Below, piece by piece: positions 48,448 through 56,472 of a stretch of 64,000 nucleotides of DNA. Where the stretch lies: positions 107,117-171,116 of the forward strand of contig CALAOR010000079.1 of assembly GCA_937889595.1 (NCBI GenBank). The letters are read 5' to 3'. Below the pieces are notes generated by a model, which saw only the letters and a program-made list of their open reading frames with translations, did no database searches and was not told the DNA's origin. Numbering within the stretch: the stretch's first letter is position 1; each line of letters opens with the position of its first letter. The translations under genes were made by a program, and so were the position numbers. Source of the stretch: an uncultured bacterium (GTDB lineage Bacteria; Oederibacteriota; PGYV01; Palsa-1178).

Positions 48448-50712
48448 TCATGTTTTCAAATTTTCCGCAGCGTATACGGCTTGTCCCAAAGCTATGGAAC
48501 TGTCATTTGGCGATAAGTTCACGTGTATTAAAACATTATAATTTAATTTTTTCAACTGATTAAAGACGCTCTCCAGCATTATGGTGTTTTGAAAGACACC
48601 TCCCGACAGTACAACATCCTTTATTCCTGTTTCAGCGGATATGCGCGATACCGCGTCAATTAATGCCGCACAAATAGTCGCGTGGAAATTTGCTGCCGCG
48701 GTCCTGGCTGTTTTTTGCCGCCACAAATCCTTAAAAGCCGGCGCAAGGTCCAGTTCAAATACCCCGTTGTTCTTCACAATATCATATTCATACACGGCTG
48801 TCGGCTTTATCCCATGCGCGGCAGCTTCAAGCTTCATCGGGGCTTCCGCATCATAAGTTGATTCATGGCATATGTTGAGTATTGAAGCGGCCGCGTCAAA
48901 CAAGCGCCCGGCTCCTGACGATAAGGATGTATTAATATTTTTTTTAAGGGATTGAAGAATAATGCCTGGGGCATAATCACTGTATGTCTTTATTATCTCT
49001 TTTTCCGCCAGAAACGAGGATAACACGCTTATTGCGGGCCTGTAGCACTGTTTTGCCGCAAGGTCCCCGCCCGCAAGTTTTAAATATTTAAAGTGCGCCT
49101 TTCTTTCATACGATGAAAAATCCCCCGTAAATATCTCGCCGCCCCAGGTATTCCCGTCGTCTCCATAGCCTGTCCCGTCAAGGATGACGCCTATTGCCCT
49201 GCTGTAATGTCCATGCTCGGCCATCACAGACAGCATGTGCGCATAGTGATGCTGTACCTGCACGAGCGGTATCCCCGCTTTCCGTGAATATTCAATTGCA
49301 AATCTTGTTGTCAGATAATCGGGGTGCTTGTCGCATGCAATAACTTTTGGTTTTATCCCGTAGAATTTCAGGAAGTTATTCACGGTGGATTTGAAATAAT
49401 CGTACGCCCGCTTATTTTCGAGGTCGCCTATATGCTGGGACATAATGCCGTAATTGGAAGCCAGAAAGCAAACGGTGTTTTTTAATAAAGGGCCGGTTCC
49501 GATCACGGGCAAATACTTTTTTTTAAGTATAAGCGGCGCGGGCACATAACCACGCGAACGCCGGATAAAGACCGCGGAGGATGCATAAGGCTTTAACACT
49601 GAATCATCGGCGGGAATGACTATGTTCCTGTCGTGAAACAAGAAATAATCAGCGATACCTGACAGCGATTTTAAAGCCTGTTTATTATCGTATTGTATTG
49701 GTTCTTCCGCGATATTTGCGCTGGTCATGACAAGCACGGTCAAAAAACCGTCAAACAGCAGGTAATGAAGGGGCGTGTACGGCAGAAAAACGCCTATATG
49801 TTCCAGGCCTTTTGCCGCGTTGTCCGTTATGACTGATGTCCCCTTTTTTTTCAGCAGCACAACGGGGGCGGCCGGATCAGCAAGCATTGCCGCCTCAAAA
49901 TGTCCAACTTCGGCAAAACCGCGAATTGTCCCAATTGAATCAGCCATGACAGCAAAAGGCTTGTCGGACCTTTTTTTCCTGCGCTTCAATTCAAGCACAG
50001 CCTTTTCATTTGAAGCATCAACCGCGATATGAAAACCGCCAAGTCCTTTGACTGCTAAAATCCCGCCGTTTTTCAGCAACTGCCGGGCTTTTATAAAAAC
50101 GGCTTCGCTATCCGTGGATATTTTATTTCCCTGAGGATCCGCAAGCCACGTCTTTGGCCCGCATTTGGGGCAGGCATTTGGTTCGGCATGGTATCTGCGG
50201 TCGGTCATGTTTAAATATTCGCGTCCGCAGTCTTCACACATTACAAAATCTTTCATTGAAGTGTTTTCCCTGTCATAAGGCGTGTCTTTGATGATGGTAA
50301 AACGCGGGCCGCAGTTTGTGCAGTTTATAAAGGGATAATGAAAGCGCCTGTTATTAATATCATTGAATTCATCCAGGCATTGCGGGCAAACCCTGATATC
50401 CGGTGGTATGGATTTAAGCTCTGCTGATTTTTTGCTTTTGATTATTTTAAAATTGCGAAATTTATTTGTTTGTGCAACAAATTTAATCGATATTTCGTTT
50501 ATTATTGCGGGAACGGGCTTGTTTTTTATTATTGACGCATAAAACTCCTTTATATCAACGGCCCTGCCTGACGCTTCTATTATGACGCTTCCCGAAAGGT
50601 TCCTGACTGTTCCGGTAATTGAATGTTTTACGGCCGCCCTGTAAACAAACGGCCTGAAACCTACTCCCTGTACGGTTCCCTTTACTTTTATAAGAGCAGT
50701 TTTTAATGGCAT
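48448..50712 (-). CDS. hypF: Carbamoyltransferase HypF
   Basis: A 754-residue enzyme making the carbamoyl precursor of the hydrogenase cyanide ligands. It has an acylphosphatase-like domain (1-90, VQGVGFRPFVYRAA), two zinc fingers (CPQCLDEFND, INCTNCGPRF, CEDCGREY, CPKCGPKTW at about 105-190), a YrdC-like domain (about 205-380, AVKGLGGFHIA), and the Kae1-like domain (about 390-750, VQHHYAHMLSVMAEHG, LDGTGYGDDGNTWGGE, LSGGVFQNTIM). It is the first gene of hypFCDEAB. Confidence 0.95.
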   Translation of the reverse strand: MPLKTALIKVKGTVQGVGFRPFVYRAAVKHSITGTVRNLSGSVIIEASGRAVDIKEFYASIIKNKPVPAIINEISIKFVAQTNKFRNFKIIKSKKSAELKSIPPDIRVCPQCLDEFNDINNRRFHYPFINCTNCGPRFTIIKDTPYDRENTSMKDFVMCEDCGREYLNMTDRRYHAEPNACPKCGPKTWLADPQGNKISTDSEAVFIKARQLLKNGGILAVKGLGGFHIAVDASNEKAVLELKRRKKRSDKPFAVMADSIGTIRGFAEVGHFEAAMLADPAAPVVLLKKKGTSVITDNAAKGLEHIGVFLPYTPLHYLLFDGFLTVLVMTSANIAEEPIQYDNKQALKSLSGIADYFLFHDRNIVIPADDSVLKPYASSAVFIRRSRGYVPAPLILKKKYLPVIGTGPLLKNTVCFLASNYGIMSQHIGDLENKRAYDYFKSTVNNFLKFYGIKPKVIACDKHPDYLTTRFAIEYSRKAGIPLVQVQHHYAHMLSVMAEHGHYSRAIGVILDGTGYGDDGNTWGGEIFTGDFSSYERKAHFKYLKLAGGDLAAKQCYRPAISVLSSFLAEKEIIKTYSDYAPGIILQSLKKNINTSLSSGAGRLFDAAASILNICHESTYDAEAPMKLEAAAHGIKPTAVYEYDIVKNNGVFELDLAPAFKDLWRQKTARTAAANFHATICAALIDAVSRISAETGIKDVVLSGGVFQNTIMLESVFNQLKKLNYNVLIHVNLSPNDSSIALGQAVYAAENLKT

Positions 50713-50772
50713 TTTTTTTCCTTTTGATTTGCCTTGTTCCTCAGTATCAAGCCCTGCCTTACATGCAAGAAC

Positions 50773-50816
50773 CGCAACCTGGGCTTCGACTGAGCTCAGC
50801 CGAAGTCAAGGTTGCG
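50773..50816. repeat. 44-base palindrome around TGAGCTCA
   Basis: CGCAACCT (50773-50780) and AGGTTGCG (50809-50816) flank CTTCGACTGAGCTCAGCCGAAG, giving a near-perfect palindrome centred at 50794/50795. More CGCAACC/GGTTGCG-type words occur to 50955. The 263-base gap between hypF and the PorV-like gene holds nothing else recognisable. Confidence 0.7.
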
Positions 50817-50975
50817 CCTACATAATCAAATACTGACCAACCCGCCGGACTTCGTTTACTGTTTTGCCTGTGTAGCCGCAACCTTTATCCGTAACACTTT
50901 GCTTATACGGACTATAGCGTTGCGGCCTTTGTTCTAACGCAGCAGTTGCGGGGATTTTGAACCGCCCGCATATAA

Positions 50976-51899
50976 TTAAAAGAAAACCAGGATACTTAAG
51001 AGATTGCTTGCCCCGTTATCTCCGGTTCCGCTTATCTTTACCGAATAAGCGTAATCCAGCCTGGTTTTAATGCCGTAAAAATCATAATTAAAACCCGCGC
51101 CCCAGCTTATGAAATCCAAGCCTTTTGCATCCACATTGTCGCCGAATCTTGCCGTGATCATGTTTTGAAAGACATATTCCATCCCTATTGCCGCGGCATA
51201 CCTGCTTTCATTAACGTGATAGAAACAATCCGCTGAAAAAGAAATCGAATTTATGTTATCAATTGGAAGATCATAATTAAGGCCCACGCCCAGTTTCAGG
51301 GGCAGGATTTCATGACTAAGCAGGCTGAGTGGATCGGTATACAAAAACTGATCGCCAAGATTCAGGATCGATACGGAACTGGTGAGGCCGAAGTCCCCGG
51401 TGAAAACAGCGCCCGCGTCAAATGCCATATACGATGTTTTATTTGAAACGATTGTCGAGTCCAGATACTTTACCGCCGCTCCAAGTTTGATATTTTCCGC
51501 CGCGGAAAACGCGTAAGCCGCCGTGACAATACGGTTGTACCTGCTCAAGTCCGACGCGCCATACGGGGCGTCCGTTACGCCTGACTGCCTGTCGAAAACA
51601 TAGGACAAGGCGAACGTGCAGTCATTCTGTCCGGGAATCACTATTGTAGTCAGCGTAGAACTTGAATTAATCAATGAATTATTGTCATATGTAAACATGG
51701 CTGTAACATTGTGTATCCCGTAAATCGCGGCAGGGTTATAAGTCAGTGCGTTAATGTCGGATTGTTTTGCGCTGCAAGCTCCAGAAATACCGGCGGATGA
51801 CGCGGTGGAAACCTCCGGGAACGCAGCGGTATTGCGGCCGCAATAACTTTCAGCAAAGGAAAAAACAAGGATAACAAATACCATTGAATATATTTTCAT
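50976..51899 (-). CDS. PorV/PorQ-like (UPF0164) outer-membrane protein
   Basis: A 307-residue protein with a signal peptide (MVFVILVFSFAES) and the family entry motif FPEVSTASSAGISGACSA followed by NALTYNPAAIYG. The remainder is alternating hydrophobic beta strands ending in Phe-Phe, as expected for a barrel. GGAGGG precedes the ATG. Relatives are accessory outer-membrane proteins in secretion systems or of unknown role. No type IX secretion genes are nearby. Confidence 0.75.
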   Translation of the reverse strand: MKIYSMVFVILVFSFAESYCGRNTAAFPEVSTASSAGISGACSAKQSDINALTYNPAAIYGIHNVTAMFTYDNNSLINSSSTLTTIVIPGQNDCTFALSYVFDRQSGVTDAPYGASDLSRYNRIVTAAYAFSAAENIKLGAAVKYLDSTIVSNKTSYMAFDAGAVFTGDFGLTSSVSILNLGDQFLYTDPLSLLSHEILPLKLGVGLNYDLPIDNINSISFSADCFYHVNESRYAAAIGMEYVFQNMITARFGDNVDAKGLDFISWGAGFNYDFYGIKTRLDYAYSVKISGTGDNGASNLLSILVFF

Positions 51900-51975
51900 G
51901 ACTTCCCTCCTGTATTTTTGAATATTATATCATAACATTTTAAATTTGTCCAACTTCACGATCAAAAAATATACA

Positions 51976-52003
51976 TTGACATGCTGCTATATTATGCTAT
52001 AAT
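51976..52003 (+). promoter_or_regulatory. Promoter of the XRE operon, probably leaderless
   Basis: TTGACA (51976-51981), 16-base spacer, TATAAT (51998-52003). The predicted start falls at about 52010, one base from the ATG at 52011, and no ribosome site is present. Repeated TGCTATA/TGCTATAT words overlap the -10 and could be an operator for the HTH protein. Confidence 0.6.
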
Positions 52004-52010
52004 TTGCTAT

Positions 52011-52223
52011 ATGAAGAATATAATCAAAGAACTGGAAAAATACAGGCTTGAAAACAGGATCACCCAGGTAAAACTTGCGGATGATCTTGATGTGGCGTTT
52101 TGCACCGTTAACAGGTGGTTTAAGGACAGAAATGAACCGAATCAGATCCAGGAATTTCATATAAGAAAGATTCTAAAAAACAGGAGGGTTCAAAATGACA
52201 AAGAAAGAAGACGCACTCACTAA
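52011..52223 (+). CDS. Small XRE-type helix-turn-helix protein
   Basis: A 70-residue protein from MKNIIKELEKYRLENRITQ. The HTH runs from about residue 15 to 40 (ITQVKLADDLDVAFCTVNRWFKDRNEP) as in Cro/XRE regulators. The open frame extends 10 codons upstream but that part lies within the promoter. There is no other domain. It overlaps the next small gene by 29 bases. It could be an autoregulator or the remains of a longer regulator. Confidence 0.7.
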   Translation: MKNIIKELEKYRLENRITQVKLADDLDVAFCTVNRWFKDRNEPNQIQEFHIRKILKNRRVQNDKERRRTH

Positions 52224-52383
52224 GATGTCGGACACGGACAATTACGAGGGAATACAGGCCGGGAAAGAGCATCTGGAACTGCTTTCAAAAACAAAGGCTT
52301 TAATGTCCTACGAAAGAAGCGAGTCACACAAAAGAAGCGGTTCCATAGACAACCTTCTAGTAAAATTGTATTTAGCGCTGTAA
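52195..52383 (+). CDS. Small hypothetical protein coupled to the XRE gene
   Basis: 62 residues, charged and predicted helical (TKKEDALTKMSDTDNYEGIQ and following), with no cysteine or membrane segment. A perfect AGGAGGG lies 7-8 bases before the ATG, within the end of the XRE gene, which argues that it is real. I do not recognise a family. The size and arrangement recall toxin-antitoxin or regulator-partner pairs, without further evidence. Confidence 0.55.
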   Translation: MTKKEDALTKMSDTDNYEGIQAGKEHLELLSKTKALMSYERSESHKRSGSIDNLLVKLYLAL

Positions 52384-52444
52384 AAGTCCCGCCATATCGC
52401 AATAGCCGGTAAAGGAAGGCATACTTAAACCTTCTTATATCGCA

Positions 52445-52744
52445 TTATCTTACGAGATTTAGGAGCCCCTCGGATTGCTGTAATTCCATGCCTTCCTGGA
52501 CTTTTACAAGGTTAAAAAAGTCGCATGAGACGCAGGCCCTTTTATGCTTGTCACCCGTCTCATTTCCGTTTAATCCGCATTGCGTGCCTACAATTATCCA
52601 GCATGCCCTGCCGCCTTTAATGCCTCCGTGTATGCCTTCCATGATTGAAGTTGTTGCTGCCGCACAAAGCCCGAGATCTTCGACATTTTCTCCACCGGGT
52701 TGCCTACCGCAATTTCTGAACTCCCAACAATTGACTTTGTTCAT
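52445..52744 (-). CDS. Two-CW domain protein
   Basis: 99 residues from 52744 (MNKVNCWEFRNCGRQPGG), with GGAGG 7 bases upstream; the frame extends to 52801 without support. Two Cys-Trp motifs (NCWEFRNCG and RACWIIVGTQCG) plus GLCAAAT and ACVSCDFFNLVK give eight well-spaced cysteines. This is the small two-CW module found alone or attached to signalling proteins; its ligand, probably a metal or cluster, is not known to me. Confidence 0.8.
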   Translation of the reverse strand: MNKVNCWEFRNCGRQPGGENVEDLGLCAAATTSIMEGIHGGIKGGRACWIIVGTQCGLNGNETGDKHKRACVSCDFFNLVKVQEGMELQQSEGLLNLVR

Positions 52745-52846
52745 GCCAACCTCCATGCCTGATTTAAATGCTACCAATTTAGTATAGATATAACATATCA
52801 AGAGGCATAAATCAACTATTATTGGGATATATTTGGAGACTGCGAG

Positions 52847-52941
52847 ACTGTCGGAAAAGCCCGCAAAGGGCGGGCAGCATGATATGCTGCCCCTACAAAT
52901 GCAGGTAGATATTTGTAGGGGCCGAATACGAAATCCGGCAA
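52847..52941. repeat. Triple-hairpin dispersed repeat, copy C (inverted)
   Basis: In inverted orientation relative to the other copies: CCCGCAAAGGGCGGG, GGGCAGCATGATATGCTGCCC-like, then CCCCTACAAAT...TTTGTAGGGG and GGCCGAATACG. It ends 6 bases before the stop codon of 52947-53825 and faces copy D at the other end of that gene. Confidence 0.85.
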
Positions 52942-52946
52942 TATTA

Positions 52947-53825
52947 TCAGGAATTAATAAACTTACAAGTACCCTGGATTTTCCGGAAATGCTTTATCTT
53001 GCGTATATCAACATCAATTTCGTCCTTAAGCTCGGCTATTTCATTGGTTACTTCTTTTACTTCCTTGAATTCATCCTTAAACTGCGAAACGACTTCGTCA
53101 TAATAAGCTTTCATCATTTTGCTGTTCCCTTTAATGTCCCTTTTCAAATGCGCGCAGATCGACCCTCCGACCGCTATCTCATTTTCCTCGATAAAAGGTT
53201 CGGCCCCTTCAAGGGCAAGCAGGTATATGGAATCCGTGCCTTCTATGTCGGGAAATTTCGTCGAGAGCAGACTTATCATATGTCCCGTGAAAACCCCTCT
53301 GCGGCTTATACCGGCTTTCCACTTTTCGATTTTTCCATACAATTCGGGAAAATGGTTGTTTAAATCCTCATACAGTTCTTTATTTATTTTTTCAGGATGG
53401 TACCAGATGTTATGCCAGTCATCCAGAACATGGGCCTCAATGTCCTCAAAATGATTCTGGTTTGTGCCACCTGAAGACGCTTTTTTACGCGCATCCATGA
53501 TTTCAGCCTGCTTGCCGATTAAACCCGCGATCATAAACACAGCCAGCGCCAAAGCGATAACAGCCGCTGTAACAAAAGGGATTATCATGGAATCTTTTTC
53601 TTTTTTAAGTTTCTTGATATCCGTTTCGAGCCTGACAGTTTTAGCGGTCAGGGATACTTTCTGGGCCGTAAGTTCCTCAATGTTAATATTTGCAGATTTT
53701 AACTCTTTCGCAAGGCTTGTCACCGTGACTTTGGGTGGTTTCGCCGTTTTAACTTTCTTTTTAACAGCGGCCGTAAATAAAATAAACATAAAAACACACA
53801 GTGCTATTGTCACCAATTTTTTCAT
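52947..53825 (-). CDS. Coiled-coil membrane protein of unknown function
   Basis: 292 residues from 53825 (MKKLVTIALCVFMF), with GGAGG 9 bases upstream. The frame to 54032 is read-through of repeat copy D. An N-terminal signal or membrane segment (1-20) is followed by a periplasmic-looking coiled coil (about 35-78, ELKSANINIEELTAQ...KKLKKEKDS) and a second membrane segment (about 80-104, MIIPFVTAAVIALALAVFMIAG). A soluble region (about 120-290) contains WHNIWYHPEKINKELYED, VGGSICAHLKRDIK and a final helical coil. I recognise no domain. The gene is bracketed by inverted repeat copies. Confidence 0.65.
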   Translation of the reverse strand: MKKLVTIALCVFMFILFTAAVKKKVKTAKPPKVTVTSLAKELKSANINIEELTAQKVSLTAKTVRLETDIKKLKKEKDSMIIPFVTAAVIALALAVFMIAGLIGKQAEIMDARKKASSGGTNQNHFEDIEAHVLDDWHNIWYHPEKINKELYEDLNNHFPELYGKIEKWKAGISRRGVFTGHMISLLSTKFPDIEGTDSIYLLALEGAEPFIEENEIAVGGSICAHLKRDIKGNSKMMKAYYDEVVSQFKDEFKEVKEVTNEIAELKDEIDVDIRKIKHFRKIQGTCKFINS

Positions 53826-53860
53826 TTCTATATTCCTCCGTTTGATATATATATGTTGCT

Positions 53861-54024
53861 GCCGGAAAACCCTAAAAACCATCGTTGTGGGCCGAATAAT
53901 CCTGTCAACACACTTTGTGTGTTGCCGGACTTCGTATTCGGCCCCTACAAATACCTGATTGCATTTGTAGGGGCAGCATATCATGCTGCCCGCCCCTTGC
54001 GGGCTTTTCCAACAGTCTAAAAAT
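53861..54024. repeat. Triple-hairpin dispersed repeat, copy D (full length)
   Basis: The best-preserved copy. GGCCGAATAATCC...TATTCGGCC (53890-53942) with inner ACACACTTTGTGTGT, then CCCCTACAAAT...TTTGTAGGGG, GGGCAGCATATCATGCTGCCC and CCCGCCCCTTGCGGG, ending with CTTTTCCAACAGTCT. It shares the left flank AACCCTAAAAACCATCGTTG with copy A. It lies in the same orientation as copies A and B. Confidence 0.85.
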
Positions 54025-54066
54025 ACTTTCAAAAATACTATTTAAACAAAAATATTATATCACAAA

Positions 54067-56154
54067 CTACAGCAAACCGTAATCCCTCATCTTTGCCTTA
54101 AGCGTGTTCCTGTTGATCCCGAGTTTTTGGGATGTTTTAAGCTTGTTATTTCCGGTCTCCACGAGCAATTCCTCTATCAGCCACTTTTCGAGGTCGCCTA
54201 TTACCTCCTTGTATATGGAACCATCCGCTTTTTTTCTCATTTCCGACTTTATATATGCCTTTATGTTAAAACCTTCATCCCTATTTTTGGCGGGATTTAT
54301 GGAATCCGGCAGGAGTGAGACGTCAATAATATTGCCTTTCGCCATGATAACAGCGCGTTCTATGACGTTTTCCAGTTCCCTTATATTACCGGGCCAGTCA
54401 TATGAATTCATAATTTCTTCCGCGGGTTTATCCATGCCCGCGATCTGTTTTTTATAAAGGTCATTATAACGTTTTATAAAGAAATCCACAAGCAGGGGCA
54501 TATCATCTTTTCTTTCATTCAGCGATGGCATATGCACATTTATCACATTCAGCCTGAAATACAGGTCTGCCCTGAATTTCCCCTCGTCAACAAGTTTCTT
54601 TAGGTCCCTGTTCGTGGCCGCAAGTATCCGTATGTCCACTTTAAGTGTTTTTTCCGAGCCTAAAGGCTCTATTTCTTTTTCCTGTATGGCGCGCAGTATT
54701 TTTGACTGCAGCTGCAAAGGCATATCGCCTATTTCATCAAGGAATAAGGTTCCCTTATCCGCAAGCTCAAATTTTCCTTTTTTACTGCCCACAGCGCCTG
54801 TAAAAGCTCCTTTTTCATATCCGAATAGTTCGGACTCCAGCAGATTTTCGGGAATAGCCGCGCAATTAACGCTGATAAATTTGTTGTCCCGCCTGTCGCT
54901 GAGCAGATGGACTATCTTGGCGATGAGTTCCTTTCCTGTCCCTGTTTCTCCCGTAATCAACACGGGAACTACAGTATTGGAAACTGTCTTAACCTGTTCT
55001 ATCACCATTCTTACCTTTTCGCTCTTGCCGACTATATTTTTAAAACTGAATTCTTTTTTTAATTCTTTCCTTAACTCTATATTTTCGCTTATCAGCTTCT
55101 GCGTTTCTTCCTGCCGCCTCTGAAAACTGCGTACCCTGTAAGCTATAAGTGACGATAACAGGGTTATAGTGTCTACTCCATCCTGGAAAGTTTCTTTATT
55201 TTCAAATATTTTCTCGATTACAAGCACCCCGAGCACGCGCGGACCAGCCTTGATAGGCGCGGCAATCAGAGAAATCCTTTCGGGCCTTTGTATTTTCAGC
55301 CGGTTCAAAAACATAGGGTCATTTGTCAGATCCTCCACGGCGATCGTTTGCCCCGTTAATACCGCATTGCCTATAATACCTTCTCCGATCTTATAGACCC
55401 CGTTTTTAATCGCATCCTCGCTTATCTTATATCCGCTGTATACTTTCAGCGAGTCCGGATTTTCCTTGTCAAACAGCACAAGCATGCCGCGTGATATGTT
55501 CATCCTGTCTTTAAGCATTTCCATAACCTTGTTGAAAATATCATTCAGGGATTCTTCCGCTTCTATAATGTGAAAAGTTCCGATAAGCACTTCCTGTAAA
55601 TTGATTTTTGAACTGAGCCTTTCCTGTATCCTGTCCCTTGATATTATCTGCGCGGAGAGTTCAGCTACCATGAGCAGGAGTTCCAGGTCGTCTTCGGTAA
55701 AAGCATTTTCTTTATTTGAATCAACGCTTATAACCCCGATGATCTTATTCTCGGTTTTGATAGGCACGGCAAGCTCTGAAAGGAGGTCCTCCCTTACCTT
55801 TATATATATGGGTTCCTGCCGTGTATTATTCACCAGTTTGGGATTGCCCGTCATCGCCACCCACCCGGTTATGCCTTCGCCAAGTTTCAATTTTGTGGAT
55901 TCAGCGGCCTTAGCCGGCAGGTTTTTAAATGCCACAATATCGAGGACTTTTTCTTTTTCATTGATAAGCATGACGCTGCCTGTCTTGGCGCCCGTAAGTT
56001 CGAGGCACCTTTCAAGTATAAGCGTAAGGAGTGTTTTCGCGGAGTGCGGCTTGTTCATCTCAAATGAAATATAATGCACCAACTTTAATTTATTGATCTT
56101 TGACTCATAATTGCTATCAGGCAAATTATGCGTAATTTCCATCCTCTTTTTCAT
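54067..56154 (-). CDS. GAF-GAF-AAA+ sigma-54-dependent activator (NifA/NorR-like)
   Basis: The start at 56154 (MKKRMEITHNL, 695 residues) has GGAG 7 bases upstream. Domains: two GAF domains (about 30-180 and 200-345), AAA+ (about 375-610) and a C-terminal Fis HTH (KTSQKLGINRNTLKAKMRDYG). AAA+ motifs are GETGTGKELIAK, GAFTGAVG (intact sigma-54 contact loop), GTLFLDEIGDM, and FRADLYFRLN. It has no receiver, so it is controlled by small-molecule or protein binding to the GAFs. It is divergent from the sigma-54-driven glnA, and the amtB/glnK genes follow. It is the probable activator of that regulon. Confidence 0.92.
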   Translation of the reverse strand: MKKRMEITHNLPDSNYESKINKLKLVHYISFEMNKPHSAKTLLTLILERCLELTGAKTGSVMLINEKEKVLDIVAFKNLPAKAAESTKLKLGEGITGWVAMTGNPKLVNNTRQEPIYIKVREDLLSELAVPIKTENKIIGVISVDSNKENAFTEDDLELLLMVAELSAQIISRDRIQERLSSKINLQEVLIGTFHIIEAEESLNDIFNKVMEMLKDRMNISRGMLVLFDKENPDSLKVYSGYKISEDAIKNGVYKIGEGIIGNAVLTGQTIAVEDLTNDPMFLNRLKIQRPERISLIAAPIKAGPRVLGVLVIEKIFENKETFQDGVDTITLLSSLIAYRVRSFQRRQEETQKLISENIELRKELKKEFSFKNIVGKSEKVRMVIEQVKTVSNTVVPVLITGETGTGKELIAKIVHLLSDRRDNKFISVNCAAIPENLLESELFGYEKGAFTGAVGSKKGKFELADKGTLFLDEIGDMPLQLQSKILRAIQEKEIEPLGSEKTLKVDIRILAATNRDLKKLVDEGKFRADLYFRLNVINVHMPSLNERKDDMPLLVDFFIKRYNDLYKKQIAGMDKPAEEIMNSYDWPGNIRELENVIERAVIMAKGNIIDVSLLPDSINPAKNRDEGFNIKAYIKSEMRKKADGSIYKEVIGDLEKWLIEELLVETGNNKLKTSQKLGINRNTLKAKMRDYGLL

Positions 56155-56472
56155 GATATTCTCCGGTTTTTGCAATATTATTCCTGCCAATATTGGTCAT
56201 ATTTTAATCATGTGGTTATTATATATCATCATATAATCCAGTCAAGTAAAATGATTGTTTATTGACCATTAAATAATAGTAAATGATAAGAATCTGACCA
56301 TATCGTTCTATAAACACCCTTGTTTTTAAGGCTTAATATTTGGTATGGTTCTTGCTATAAAGTTATACAAAGCCTTAATGGCTACAGAGGATAATGAGTC
56401 GGATCATTACGAAGTTGAAGGGACTTCCACAAATCTATACTCATATCCCCAAAAACGAGAGGAGATATTTTT
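56155..56472. other. Divergent control region, activator gene / glnA
   Basis: 318 bases containing the sigma-54 promoter of glnA (56341-56356). TGACCAT words occur at 56263-56269 and 56295-56301 (32 bases apart, three helical turns) and an opposed TGGTCAT at 56194-56200. CATGTGGTTA at 56210 recurs inverted near 61008, upstream of the second sigma-54 promoter. These are candidate activator sites. The glnA leader is about 105 bases. Confidence 0.5.
56341..56356 (+). promoter_or_regulatory. Sigma-54 promoter of glnA
   Basis: TGGTATGGTTCTTGCT has GG at 56342-56343 and GC at 56354-56355, exactly 10 bases apart, in a TTGG...TTGCT context close to consensus. Transcription would begin near 56367. 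It points at glnA and away from the divergent sigma-54 activator gene. Confidence 0.85.

Noticed and set aside
52947..54032. Longer version of the coiled-coil membrane protein with a Cys-rich N-terminal extension
   Set aside because: The extra 69 residues are translation of repeat copy D; the ATG at 53825 has a good ribosome site and begins a signal sequence.
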